A stretch of DNA of 64,000 bases from positions 434,001 through 498,000 of the forward strand of contig BGZK01000189.1 of the NCBI GenBank assembly GCA_005406025.1, in the 5' to 3' direction. This DNA comes from Eumeta japonica. Taxonomy: Eukaryota; Arthropoda; Insecta; Lepidoptera; Psychidae. Made by a program: the position numbers and the translations under genes. Positions 44,386 to 55,949 of the stretch are shown here, in pieces. Position 1 is the first letter of the stretch. Every line of letters begins with the position of its first letter. The notes beneath the pieces were generated by a model that made no database searches, was not told the DNA's origin, and was given only the letters and a program-made list of their open reading frames with translations.

Positions 44386-45620
44386 ATACAATAAAAATAT
44401 CCACATAATATCCTATAAAAAGTCACGTTTTTTACAAAATGTGAGAAATGGAGTTTTATTATCATTGACACGCAATAATAAATTATGATACATTTAATCA
44501 AGAATTTAATATATTTGCATTTCATTTAATTTCATAATTAACTGAAAATATTTCTATTTTTTATCTAGTCAAAAGCCTTTAATTAAGTAATAAAACAATC
44601 AATAACCTTACACGCCTTACACTCTAAATAAAAAAAGAATTCTGATTATAATCTTACTATAGGTAGTAAAAAGCAGCACTTTAAAATTTTAATTACACTA
44701 ATAATAAAAAAAAAATTCCGTATTCCCTCATGAATTGACAGGGATAACATAATAGATACATTCACAATATTTTCTTTATGAAGATCTAAGAAGTAGATCT
44801 TTTAATGTAGAATATTCAATGTCCTGCGACTGAGAAAAAGAAATATAAAATCCTTGAAGTCTTCAAATTGTGAGATGATCTTGCAAGGTCGAACGCTTCA
44901 AAAGTTGGTCCGTATTTACGGTAAATATATTTACAAAGATATTGAATAAGATTACATTAAACTATGAAGCGGTTTCGCTTAAAATATAAGGTCGAAAGTC
45001 ATTTATGAACAGTGATAAAAGTAAGATAAAATAACAAAATACAATTTTATAGGTTTAAACAGTCTTGAGGCGTAAACTTTTTGGTGTCTATTATTGGTCA
45101 TCTCAAATATAACGCCATCTCTGGCAGTTTAAGATATATAGCCGTTTCATGTTTTACGAGTATTTTGGTTTTTTCAGTACGAATTCGGTAGTACTGTAGT
45201 GGATAGGCGGCGCGTCAGACGTCGAGCCTCCGTGCTGAGTAGCACTAACGTTAATTGTGTTTATAAATTTGAAATACTGAAATGTTATTCGATTCGCGAA
45301 ACAGAATCAGAAAGAAAGAGAGAGATGAGGTGTGTTGAGGAAAACAAATGGTATCTGAAAATAGTAAAAATGAAGGGAATTGGATGTTTCTAATATCGCT
45401 GTGAAGACTTATATATATTATATATGGTTATACACTATATAAATAATATACATTATATGTATAGAAGTATAGATATATAACATAAACGAATAAACATAGT
45501 TCATATCGCGACCTTCGCTTAATTGAAGATCCCGAGTACCGATAACGTGAAACCTTTAAAGTTATAGCCGTTCTAGATTAGTCGAGACGCCGGGTAAATA
45601 CGTATCCAAGATTAAAGAAG
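44386..45620. other. AT-rich non-coding DNA
   Basis: No gene is recognised. TA-rich simple sequence covers about 45408-45480. The 64-codon frame at 45199-45393 has no domain. Confidence 0.4.
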
Positions 45621-45639
45621 GAAAAAAAGAAAAGTCATC

Positions 45640-45873
45640 TGAAAATACCAGTTCTTTTTGGAGGCCCGTCTAATGAGGATTTCGAGGAATTTTATAAGAA
45701 ACACTAAATATTGGCTGCATTAAAAAACTGAAGCGAGCATCAAAAAAAAATGGGCTTAGGTCTATATACGACGAGCCCAGCAAACTTTTTCTTAAAAACC
45801 ATTGACAACGCTGGAATAACGTATGAAGAGATTATTATAAAACAGTTCAAGAAAAATTCGAGTGCGAAATAAA
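45640..45873 (+). pseudogene. Ty3/gypsy-type Gag fragment
   Basis: A single frame with two internal stops reads KIPVLFGGPSNEDFEEFYKK, then MGLGLYTTSPANFFLKTIDN and AGITYEEIIIKQFKK. The PxFGG..EDFEEF pattern followed by a helical AxxFL segment is typical of gypsy-type Gag (capsid) proteins. With the zinc-knuckle relic at 46864 and the protease relic at 47129, on the same strand and in the right order, this marks an old plus-strand gypsy element. The roughly 1-kb gap to the knuckle is partly AT-rich filler. Confidence 0.65.
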
Positions 45874-46863
45874 TTACACATAACTTTTTTATAACAGCAA
45901 ACAGAAAAAATTTAGAAAATCCAAAAGTGCACGCCTCATAGCGGTTACTCCATTTTTACTAAAGAAAAGTGTGTATGTCAGCTCCGACGAATGACTGGAG
46001 CTCACTCTTTATGAATGATTACAAATTACTTGGTATGCATTGTTCAATACTCTAAATTCTATATATTAACAAAAATTTATACCGTAATCGTCATTTTTTT
46101 TAAATTGAAATAAATTAAAAAAAAATACTTGCCGTGGTTTAAAAATTTTTACTTAAACATTGAGAATAAAAAAAAAGTCACGCTTCGGGTTGCTTATGTT
46201 CTCTAGATTAAGATTTAATAAAAAAAAATAGATATACTCAAAAACTCGTCAAAATTTTGTTTATTAAATATCAATTAAACTACATCGAATTAGACAGTGA
46301 AATTCAATAGGCTTCTATTCAGATGCATACTAAAGCGAATGAAAAAAAACACTCGATTAGTGAAGTATTTCATTCGTTATCGTGACCACACACAGGATCC
46401 GCACATACAGACACACGGACGTCCACGAAAAAATTTTTAAAACAGTTTTAAAATATGTTCTATAACAAAATGTGTTTTGAAGATATTACAGATATTAAAA
46501 TCAGTGATTATTATTACCGCTTGAGTGCATACATTATTTTACAAGTGCAACATGTAATAAATAAAGACATTTAAAGTTCAAAAAATCACTCGTTTTTCGT
46601 AAGGCGAGAGTAGAGAACTACCTCACGCGCTCCGCTTATGAGGCGTGCAATAGGTGAATCTATCGGAGCATATTTAAACATTCAACAGGCTGGCGGATAA
46701 CGCGAAAATTACGGAAGGAAACACGATTACACATATCTACGGGGATTAAAGGCAGACGTCAAATTTTTATTTGCAGTGTGAGCTTTTAGTACATTCGTAG
46801 ACTCGAAACTAAGTATCACGAATTATAAACAAGTATACTGGGAAAATCGGAAGGCTAACTACG

Positions 46864-46908
46864 TGTTACCGTTGTCGGGAAGCGGAGAAACTTCCAAAGA
46901 ACGCCCGA
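46864..46908 (+). pseudogene. Gag zinc knuckle, decayed
   Basis: CYRCREAEKLPKNAR matches the C-X2-C-X4-H-X4-C retroviral-type knuckle in its first half. The histidine position reads lysine and the last cysteine reads alanine, so it could not bind zinc. Its place between the Gag and protease relics supports the assignment. Confidence 0.55.
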
Positions 46909-47128
46909 AAAGCAACGACATGACAGAAGCTCGACCCTACCGGCTTCGCAACCGCGTTGACCCGTGATGGAGCACGGCACCACCGAGGCAAGATTGGCGC
47001 AGACGAGACCGTGGGGACGAACTATCAGGAAAATGCGAGGAGGCACTAGCAGTAAACCAACTGCAAGGCGGTTGCAGCCAGCCGCTGTCCGATGAACCCA
47101 CCCGCCATGTAGAAGTAGCACATACGTA

Positions 47129-47236
47129 AAGATTACGCTGAATCAAGGTAACATGCACGCTTTATTAGATTCTGAGGCTGATGTGAACTGTATTTACCCG
47201 AATATTATAGACATTAATAATATTCGTGAACTTTGA
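47129..47236 (+). pseudogene. Gypsy aspartic protease, active site mutated
   Basis: The frame reads KITLNQGNMHALLDSEADVN and then CIYPNIIDINNIREL before a stop. LLDSGA is the active-site motif of retroelement aspartic proteases; here the glycine codon is GAG (47174-47176), giving LLDSEA, which should abolish activity. Reverse transcriptase does not follow; instead there is a 5S rRNA copy on the other strand and an AT microsatellite, so pol has been deleted. Confidence 0.7.
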
Positions 47237-47439
47237 ACGATCGTGTTGTGTTAAAAGGGTTAAATGTAATAATTTGAAATTATCGGGCTTACTCAATAAA
47301 ATTCTGTGTAAATGTCTAAGCTTATGCACACGTTTTATTAACATAGAGTGTGTACTTTATGATAATAAAACGAATTTTAATTTTGTTGTTTAAATTGATG
47401 TTAATTAAACATACACTGTAAATAAGGTATGTAAAAAAA

Positions 47440-47542
47440 GCCAACATCACGCGGTGTTCCCATCCAAATACTAACCTCCCGATGCTGCTTAACTTCGTGA
47501 TCGGACGAGAACCGGTGTACTCAGTGTGGTATGGATGTTGGC
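47440..47542 (-). rRNA. 5S rRNA gene copy with internal deletion (pseudogene)
   Basis: The minus strand starts GCCAACATCCATACCACACT and continues with ACCGGTTCTCGTCCGATCAC, AAGTTAAGCAGCATCGGG, then GAACACCGCGTGATGTTGGC at its end: the conserved 5S rRNA backbone. It is 103 nt long instead of about 118-120. The main loss, about 12 nt (TGACCGCCTGGG in typical 5S), falls between two GGG runs in the internal control region (box C area). A run of seven T follows the last base directly, as a Pol III terminator would. It lies alone within decayed gypsy sequence. Either a dispersed pseudogene or a 5S-derived element; transcription is doubtful because of the box C damage. Confidence 0.85.
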
Positions 47543-47707
47543 ATCTAATGTAGTAAAAGACACGTACAGAAGGCAACTTATATGTATGTATATACTTAAA
47601 ACACAGATGTAACCATACAGATACACATACATTTTGAAAGCTTGAAGCACTGATGTATGTTATCATTATTCAGGTTTACTATACAATACTAGTGTCTCAA
47701 ACTTTTA

Positions 47708-47715
47708 AAATGTAA

Positions 47716-47780
<65 letters not shown>

Positions 47781-47796
47781 ATATATTACATTTTGA
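47708..47796. repeat. (AT)n microsatellite forming one long palindrome
   Basis: AAAATGTAATATAT at 47708-47721 and its reverse complement at 47783-47796 flank an alternating TA tract of about 60 bp, so the whole block can fold on itself. The complex flanks make it more than a simple repeat. Confidence 0.85.
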
Positions 47797-48007
47797 AAAT
47801 ATCTACATTTATACACATCCCTAGAATTACCTATCTACATATATATTATGATGATGGGTTACTAGGAGATGAATTTTTCTAAACCTAGAATAAACTTACT
47901 ATATACATATACGACAAATGTCACAAAAAAATATTTTTTTTCTTTTTAACTCACATTTAAAAGGTTCATTTATTTATTTTTTTACTTGAAATGCAAATTT
48001 TTTATAA

Positions 48008-48053
48008 CTAAAACTATCATATCTAAATTTGCATTTAGATCTGATAGTTTTAG
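48008..48053. repeat. Hairpin, 20-bp arms, 6-nt loop
   Basis: CTAAAACTATCATATCTAAA at 48008-48027 pairs with 48034-48053 with one mismatch around TTTGCA. Confidence 0.85.
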
Positions 48054-48074
48054 ACATGGACCCATAGTACATAG

Positions 48075-48630
48075 TACATTGCCCTGACCCATTTATAAAT
48101 CACTGAAGGTTATGTGAGAAAGGTGAATCAGGGCGATTCCGTGTGTGAAGGGAGGCAGCTATGCTTATAGAATTATGCGACGCTTATATACGGTTCATTC
48201 GTGCGGTTCGCTTTGTGACATGAACCGAATCAAAAATAACAGCCAATGGTGTGCCAAGCAATGATTTCTCACATAATGCATACTTTCAGATGCTGAGAAA
48301 ACGCGAGGGCAAAGCGATGCCGGAACTGTGTTGACCGAGCCACTGTGGTCCGGTGACGGTCAACATCTTCTGACAGCCTCTCAAGCCTTCGAGGAGTCAA
48401 CCAAATCTTATTCTTTTTTTAATAGTGGATTTTTGAAATATGACCATTTTTATTTAGTAGCACATTTAGTTTCTTCGATTGGTCGTCTGTCTTTTATAGT
48501 ACTTTTGATAGGTAAGTACATACTGGCAGCGTCGCTGAGCGTACTTAATCATAAAGGATGAACATGTGATCATTAGTAAATAAATTAATTTGTAAATTGA
48601 AGCCATGTCAAAGGATGTTGTTAAAGTTAT
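48075..48630 (+). mobile_element. Gypsy 3'-region relic, homologous to 55130-55660 (minus)
   Basis: Blocks such as GAAGGGAGGCAGCTATGCTT (48148), GTGCGGTTCGCTTTGTGACA (48202), ATGAACCGAATCA (48221) and CTGGCAGCGTCGCTGAGCG (48523) align in order with the minus strand of 55130-55660, which lies between pol and the LTR of the gypsy element there. So this is the 3' untranslated/post-pol region of the same or a sister family, in the same orientation as the Gag and protease relics at 45.6-47.2 kb. The 77-codon frame 48328-48561 has a diverged counterpart (55187-55414), but I see no selective signal. Confidence 0.75.
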
Positions 48631-49853
48631 AGACGAATAGTTACATATTTTTCTAATGGTCTGTTTAAGCTTTGAGTATGATGTCTACCACTATGAAATC
48701 ATATGATGTTTAACTGGAAACCTTAATAAGTACCCCAAAGTGCCATGTTACATTATTTTTAAAATAAAATCTACACCATGACACATCAAAATGTGATCTC
48801 GTTCAACCATATACTATTCTCGGCTAAGCAGTTTTAGGTTCCGTAAAGGAACTCATGAATATTCATTCATGCATATACTATTAAAATCATAAACCTTCTT
48901 GTGTATTATTTAAGTACAAATATCGTTCAAGGATACTCCGTCAATTTTGGATAACGCAAATTTACGGACTGTATAATAGACCGTCCTTTTAAATTTTCAG
49001 TCTGAAATAGAGAGCTTGTATATCAATGATATCTATGCCCATCGAAAGCGATATGGAACACAATGTGTTGCTGTTCTTCAAACGACTAACTTCCCTACTA
49101 TGGTACAACACTGACAAGATGTTCTACTGAACGAAATGCAGCCGAACAAATTCCTATGGAACTCGTCCAAAGCGACGAGTCACCAACATCGATCGAGCAT
49201 ACATTAGCGTGGCGTCATCAATCGGTGTCTAGTTAATTCGGGCGGACGTGAAATATGTCCGCCATGCACAATGGTGCCTTCATACCTTCGCAGCCTTTTG
49301 GAACTTTACAACGACACCGACGCTGAGGGTTTTGAATAGATAAGCGTACAGTCAAGCTTATTTTTCACGTATTTTCAAGAAGTCATGCTGAGCGAAGTTT
49401 TTAAAACTTTAAGTTTATTGTATTTGCAAAGAATTTAATTTATTTACCTGATGCTATTAAAACCAATACCTAGATGACCGAGATTTTTCTCGGTATTTTT
49501 TTTTTTGGTTAATCATGTTTTTTTGAAAATTATATTTAGATACGAATTACATACTGATGAAATATGAATAATATTTTTCGATCTTATCGACATAAAAATA
49601 TAAAAAAAAAACTGGTTATAAAATAAAAAATTACGAGTGCAATTAGTTTAACATTTTATTAGAAACAAATTACTGATGGCCCCTAGTTGCCAAAGCTTTA
49701 AAACAAAATAGTATTACTACTCGCCAATAGATGTCAGTAATAGCCGTATTTCAGTTGATTTATTGATAGAGTATTGATTTGAATTTTATATGGATGACCG
49801 ATTTTTTTTGGTAAATCGTGTTTATTGGAAAATATTTTTAGATTAGAAAAAAA
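48631..49853. other. Non-coding; short repeat pair near 49470 and 49790
   Basis: GATGACCGAGATTTTTCTCG...GGTTAATCATG...GAAAAT...TTTAGATA (49473-49543) resembles GGATGACCGATTTTTTTTGG...AAATCGTGTTTATTGGAAAA...TTTAGATTA (49791-49845), a pair of related repeat ends. The second abuts the tRNA-like unit. The GC-richer stretch 49040-49340 carries no recognisable gene. Confidence 0.45.
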
Positions 49854-49922
49854 GTAACCACCTGGACTCGAACCGGTGTCTTGGTTTAGGAACCGCCCGA
49901 TTCCCAGCTGAGCTATTACAAC
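49854..49922 (-). tRNA. tRNA-like Pol III unit (pseudo-tRNA or SINE head)
   Basis: The minus strand reads GTTGTAATAGCTCAGCTGGG, then AATCGGGCGG, and ends with GGTTCGAGTCCAGGTGGTTA. TAGCTCAGCTGG matches box A and GGTTCGAGTCC matches box B exactly. The D-stem GCTC/GGGC pairs. The acceptor and T-stems pair only partly and the anticodon arm does not give a clean 5-bp stem, so no anticodon is assigned. Seven T directly follow (49847-49853), a Pol III terminator. It is either a decayed tRNA gene or the head of a SINE whose body includes the adjacent repeat at 49790-49845. Confidence 0.6.
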
Positions 49923-50029
49923 TTTGTAGACACTGACAAAATTTACCTTTGGATTCCAATGATATTTTTCATTGCTTGAAAACAAGGACAAAACAACATT
50001 TTTTAAAAGTGAAACCTAGCTAGATCGAT

Positions 50030-50125
50030 TTATCGCTCTCGAAACCCCCAGCATACTCAACGTCATCAAAATCGTTAGAGCCGTTTCCGAGATTCTGATT
50101 ATATTTATATAAGAATTGCTCGTTT
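50030..50125 (+). repeat. Likely 3' end of a dispersed repeat
   Basis: AAAATCGTTAGAGCCGTTTC followed by CGAGATTCTG and then AATTGCTCGTTTAAAGG resembles a sequence block I recall near the 3' ends of several lepidopteran transposons. There is no second copy in the window; assignment from memory only. Confidence 0.4.
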
Positions 50126-50132
50126 AAAGGTA

Positions 50133-50166
50133 CAGTGGAGCGTCGATTATCCGAACTAATTGGGGC
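50133..50166 (+). mobile_element. pogo/Tigger-type terminal sequence, one end only
   Basis: After a TA, CAGTGGAGCGTCGATTATCC and then GAACTAATTGGGG fits the CAGT...CGATTATCCGAA terminal repeat of pogo/Tigger transposons, with TA as target. No opposite end is found downstream. The 71-codon frame at 50254-50469 contains NLQLTLEKVFNLRLGANLF, which loosely resembles the start of a pogo-type DNA-binding domain; I give that low weight. Confidence 0.55.
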
Positions 50167-52080
50167 ATTCAGAAAACTAGTTTTTTTCGTATAGTCTAAC
50201 TGTATTGATTCGTCCACACAAATTTATGTACAGGTGACATAAATTTATCTTCGATGACAAACAGGAATCAAACAAAAAAGTGTAGACAGTCTTGTAATAA
50301 AAAAAAAGTTAAAAATTTACAATTAACGCTTGAAAAAGTCTTTAATCTTCGCCTCGGAGCAAATCTCTTTCCTATGAAGGAAAATTTCCTATGTCCTTTC
50401 TATAAAGGACAACATGTTTTTTTAAGTATTTTAAGTCTAGAGTTTAATATACAACGTATGATAATGTAGTTTAACGAATTTAGTCTATCGACTAGCGGCT
50501 ACTTAGAAGTGCATACGAGTACAACAAACAAGTGGAGACGAGTGCATGCAGTGTAACACGCGCGAGTTCGTGTTTTTACTATATGCATGATTTATATGGT
50601 ATTAATTTGAGTAAGTAATTTTATAATATAATTTTTACACACATCATAATATATTTGGTGAAGACTACTTTTAAGAAAATTACAATGTTGTGCATCGTTT
50701 ATATAAAATCTATTAAAACAACGTTCATAAAACTTACATTTACAATGGCCGTATTGAACACATTTTTTTTTACAAGTGTCATGACAATTTTTACAGACAA
50801 TAAATAAATTTTAACTTTTATTATTGAGGGATTTTTTTCAACTTTTTTAATGGTTCCGTGTCCACTACAACGAAATGCAATAGTTTTCTGGACATTCTTA
50901 GAAATTATTTTTTATGTCAATACAAATTTCAAAGCTTTGATTAAATTACAATAGGTTGCAAGTAGTTTCATAATTGCATTGTTAGCTTGCTTTATGAGAA
51001 GCCAAAGTCACAAAAATCGCCTACAAGCGTAGTCAAAGTAGTTTCAAGCCTCCAAAATGGATTTCCTAGAGATTTATTCCTAGAGGTTTATTTTTATAAG
51101 TCCAATATTTTATGCATTTTCATTACATGGAAATTCCTTCCGTTACACAACATATAATTTATTTTCTGTTTCACATAATTTACATAGAAATGGAAATACA
51201 ATACTGTATACAAAGCCAGAGTATACATAGAAGCTAGAATCGAAATTTATTGAAATGGAGACGTCTATCAAATCAGGGTCACAAAGTCTATTGAAGTGAT
51301 AAGCGAAGTTTCGAGTAGAACATTTTTAGGGTTTGTTTTCTGACTCTTCAAAAATCTTACAAAAATGTCTGGCTGAAATTATTTAAGCCCCTATTTACGA
51401 AGTCACCAATAGGCAGTTACTGTACAGCACAGTGGTGCAGAATTTATATACTTCATACATTTATTTGAAAACTGAAATATGCCAAAATTATAGTCAAAAC
51501 ATTACAGTTTATTAATGGTATTTTAAAATTAGTTATGTACAAGGTGCGGCCGGCGCTCCATACATTCGTGAAACATCTCCTTTTCTTTTTTGACCGTTTG
51601 AATATGAGACTTTTGATAAATATATATTTGATAATATTTTTTTCTAAATCACACTATCCATCTAATCAAACACCTATAGTATAAATAAATTAATAACGAA
51701 TTTTTCATTAGAACACTGCGGAAGACGCAATAGATTTCCTTTGATTCGCATAACGCTATTGTGAATAATATAAATCGGACAAACGAAAATAACGAGGGGA
51801 ACAACGAAAATTTGTGATTGGACAGTAAGTTAGCTGCTCCGAATTCAATGTGAGATCAAACGAAATTTTCAACTAACTAAGCACACGCGATTCCAAGTAA
51901 AAGTCCCCGCGCGAAAGATGAAATTCCACGGCTTTGATCTCCTTCTGTTTATGGACTTCGCCTTACATCAGACGCGAGAGCCGTCGGCGACACTTCAGCT
52001 CTGCCGAATGCCTTCAAATGAGTCGCAATATTGAAATTTTCATTGGTGTCTCAATGTTAGAAACGTTTATTATTTTGTTA
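50167..52080. other. AT-rich non-coding DNA
   Basis: No gene or RNA is recognised. A slightly GC-richer stretch (51880-52020) has no motif I can interpret. Confidence 0.4.
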
Positions 52081-52280
52081 TCTATACATATATAATGAAA
52101 ATAGGTTGTCTTTGTTCGTTAATCACGTAAAAACTACTAAATGTATAGACATGGGACTGGGACCATTCGATGCGGAATGATTTGTAGATGGTTCTAGGCT
52201 ACTCGTTTTTCGAATTCCGTAAATCCTTCGCCATTTTATTTATAATAAAAATTACCCAGCGAAGCGGGCGGGACGGCTAG
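52081..52280 (+). mobile_element. Short non-autonomous Helitron, copy 2
   Basis: The 200-bp unit begins TCTATACATATATAATG after A (52080) and ends GCGGGCGGGACGGCTAG before T (52281). It matches copy 1 (20879-21079) throughout (shared blocks AAAATAGGTTGTCTTTGTTC, GACATGGGACTGGGACCATT, AATCCTTCGCCATTTTATTT). Its 3' hairpin GCGAAGCGGGC is better preserved than in copy 1. No coding capacity. Confidence 0.87.
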
Positions 52281-54623
52281 TGTCACATCAAAAGGAATGA
52301 AGTATATTCGTAGTACATATTCGTATTAATTTACAATCACTAATTATATAAGCACAATGTTAATAATGCACTATTATTTGTAATATGGCCTAAGATATTA
52401 TCCGTTTATAAATTCGATTACATTTTAAAATAACGCAACACTTTTGTTTGTGTTCCCTAAGAAAGTTGGTAAATTTCCTGAAAGATGTTTCCACTTTGAC
52501 TTTAAAAAAATTAGTTTCTAAATGACTTCGACATATTACAGCTTAGAAAGCTATTCTGGCAGTGTCGATCTGTGTGTGCTAACGCGCGCGCACGTGTATG
52601 TGCACGTCTCTGTGTACGTGCGTTCGTTTGCCTATGTCAACCGTATACAATTTTTAAATGAATCAGCCGAGTTCAATCGACCCAACCGGCATTCGAAACA
52701 ATTTCATTCAAAATAATATTATTGAAAATAGAATAATGACAGGTAAAATAGATTATTCGTATTCTCAAAAAAAGAAAATGTTTAAAAAATATTTTTTTAT
52801 CAAAATAACTTGTAAGCGAATTCAATAGTGAAGGTTGAGCTTACAGCATTCAAAATGTATCACACATTTTAGACGTACCAAAATTTGAGCAGGCTAGCTT
52901 GATTAAATCTTGAATAAAATCAAATGTGTTGTCTGTAGGATCGATTTCTTCCATATTTTTCAATATGTTAAAGATATTTTTCTACTGTTTTAAATATTAA
53001 GATGAAAATTTTGACAAGTGAACACATTTTTTTATAAAATATAAACTGTAATACATATTTGTGGTTAATAATATTACAGTTTATATTTTACAGTTTATAT
53101 TTATAGTTAATAAGTACTCCTGTCTTGAATATTAATAATTATAGAAACTGTATATAAAAGAATATCGAGCAAATAACGAAAAATACACATATTATATATT
53201 GTAAAAAAATAATCATTTTATAATGTTTACGGAAACCGAGTTAAAAAATACAACTTATATCAGTTCGTATAATTTTTGAACAAGTAGATTTTTCGAAATT
53301 TTTTAGTCCGTTCTATTCCCTACAAAAATATATTTCTGTAATTTAAATCCGTTCATTAGCCGTATTATTTATATGAAAAATAGAAATTTGCGATGAGCGA
53401 CCCTTAAATATTGAGGGATCCTATCCCATCAGGTATATTTTTTCTTCTCCTTGAAATTACTTGAAACAGAATTTTGAAAAAAAAAACGATTATTTGAACC
53501 AGTCTAATATATACATGTACTCGTATATTTATATATTAGAAAAGAAAAATTAGACTATTTCCCAGAGCACATTATCAGATTTTCGCGAGCCCCTTAACTG
53601 GATCTCTTCAATTTTTCATTCCCTTGGTTTTCTTAATCTAATTAAAATTTCATCAGATCCGCGCCTTCGGGCTCCCCTTACACTTCAAAAATTTCGTTAT
53701 CGCCGAGCTGACCTCGTGACGAGATCGTCGCCCCGGCGACGAACATTCGATTGCTCGTCAAAATTAAAATTTTCATTGGATAAAATATTATTAATAATTT
53801 ATAACTATGTACAATTTTCCATTCGAAAATAGAAATTCAACGAGATCACTGCTGATATAATAACAGTTGATAACTCATGGCTGTAGATATTTTCTTTTTA
53901 TTTTACTTTTTCCGAAATAAATACATGAGATTGTACATGACCTAATGAACATATATTTGCACTACTACTATATTCTAATATTTGGAAAAATATGATAATA
54001 CTGAAAATTCATACAAATTCAACTGTTGAGCTTCGTTTCCCTTTCAATGAACTGTTCAGAATTGTATATAGAAATAAGCCTATCATAATGAACTCGCGTT
54101 ATTAATCAGACTAATGAGTAATATAAACTCTGGTAGATTTGCAAAGGGAATGTGAAACGTAAAATAAATTTATTCTGGCCTTTGATAAAGCTAATCGCAA
54201 CCGTTTCGCGTTCCAGAAAATCGGGATGAATAACGAAAAATTAAAATAGCGAGTCAAAATTGTAGAATGCCAGTCCATTCATCGCAACAACTACAGATAA
54301 CAAATGCACTGATTTTAAATAATGTCGAAATTTCGACAGTCTGTAAATGAACAGCACCGCGATTTTTTTGCGTTTGTATAGTATTACATTCTAATTACAA
54401 TGAGAATAATAAAAGTAAAAATAAACAATCAGATAAATAATTTTTGCTATTATACTATACTATACAAACGAGAAAAAGTGGAGCGGAAATGATTATTTAG
54501 GTAATGTTTATAAATCATATCTCAAATCCTTAATAATAAATTCTACCTGACTATATATATATTTATATATATAAAATAGAGAAAATTGTGAATTCAATGG
54601 CATCTTGCATATTATAGCGCAGC
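52281..54623. other. AT-rich non-coding DNA with two inverted repeats
   Basis: At 53035-53053 and 53072-53090, 19-bp perfect arms (TAAAATATAAACTGTAATA) flank an 18-nt loop. At 54371-54384 and 54457-54470, 14-bp perfect arms (CGTTTGTATAGTAT) bound a 100-bp segment that could be a tiny MITE. A CG-enriched patch lies at 53645-53760. No gene is recognised. Confidence 0.5.
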
Positions 54624-54972
54624 TGTATCCTTCGTCGGGTTTTGGGTAGCCGGGATCTTGAACTAAAATCAACGACAGGAAAACTATTTATATTTGATCA
54701 TTTTTTCATTTAATATATTCATGAATTTCGTATATACTCAATATCATACATTGAATGCATCACGTTCGAGTTTTTATTACTATCGAGGACTTTGCACATG
54801 GGCTCTCATCAACTTCTCTACCACAACTCTCTTGTTTCTCTCCAACTAACCTCTAGTATTTTGAAATTCAAATTGATCGAATACATCGAATTCAAATAGA
54901 ACCCACGTTCGCGGGAATAAGCACGTAGTACGGATGCCTCACATGCCACCTACACCTGACTTAGTCACTACA
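54624..54972 (-). mobile_element. Probable 3' LTR of the gypsy element
   Basis: On the minus strand a purine-rich tract (GAATGGGGGAATGA, 54986-54973) is followed by TGTAGTGACTAAGTCAGGTG, and the block can end at GAAGGATACA (54624), giving TG...CA ends and 349 bp. An AATAAA polyadenylation-like signal lies inside. The 5' boundary is well supported by the tract; the 3' boundary is a guess because no second LTR is present to align. Confidence 0.55.
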
Positions 54973-55700
54973 TCATTCCCCCATTCGAAAAAAAAATCTA
55001 ACAAAAATTTATTTTGTACATGGATCTCGTAGCGAGTAACAGTGCTCGCTCTAGACCTACTCCTACTCTCTCGTCCTCCTAGCTCCCACCTATATGTGGA
55101 AAACGGTACATTGATGGTGGTGCATTAAGATCACATTACGTCCTTTGCCATGGCTTTCGACTTACGATTTCAGGGATAATCAAATGTTAATTATCTGCGC
55201 ATAAGGACGCGTAGCTATGCTGCCAGGGTGAACTCATACGCCAAAACCTCTTAAAAAGGTACCACGACCACTCAGAAAGATTAAAAATACTGCTATATAT
55301 TAAAAAAATCATTTTAAAAATTTCAAAGTATCTTGAGTTGGTGGACCTTCCGAATGCTCGAAAGACTGCCAGAAGATATCGGTCTCCACAGGGCCGCAGT
55401 TTCTCGGTCAGCACCTTTCCAGCGCCACTCTGCCCTCAGATGTCTAGGCATCTGAAACTTCGAGATATGTGAGCAAACAATTCTGATACCATCAGTCGTC
55501 ACTCCTGATTCGGTTCATCTCAGAAAGTGAACCGCACGGATGAACTGTAGGATAACTCTATAAGCATAGTTGCCTCCCTTTACAAACATAATTTCTCTTC
55601 TATACTTTCTCACACAACCTTTAATAATTTAAAATAGGTCACGGTAAATTTTTCTTCCTCGTCCAGTTTTCCTGCCGTACTTTCAGATGCTGAACGCGGT
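54973..55700 (-). mobile_element. Gypsy region between pol and LTR
   Basis: This holds the post-pol region, ending in the polypurine tract. Its middle part (55130-55660) is homologous to 48075-48630. No env-like gene with signal peptide or membrane segments can be read, so this looks like a non-infectious retrotransposon. The 75-codon minus frame 55187-55414 is poorly conserved in the other copy. Confidence 0.6.
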
Positions 55701-55949
55701 GTCAGCTGCCTGAAGGTCCACCAGCTCTCGTATATAAAATGTAACATAAAAAATAAAACATATTCAATTACTTAATTCATACTAATTTCAATAACATTCT
55801 ACTTTGACTAATTCAGATTCAATAACTACTCACTCCGTATCTATCCTAATATATCATTATAGGCTAAATTTTAATAAAATAATTTGTTTTCAACACATAT
55901 TCATAACAATATCTGCTAATATTGTTAGTTACAGTATGGCATAAACATA

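Noticed and set aside
47322..47666. Minus-strand 114-codon frame as a gene
   Set aside because: It runs through the 5S rRNA copy.
50254..50469. pogo transposase gene
   Set aside because: Only a vague resemblance in about 20 residues; no catalytic domain and no opposite terminal repeat.
54973..55700. env-like gene of the gypsy element
   Set aside because: No signal peptide, cleavage site or membrane segment in any frame; the frames are not conserved in the second copy.
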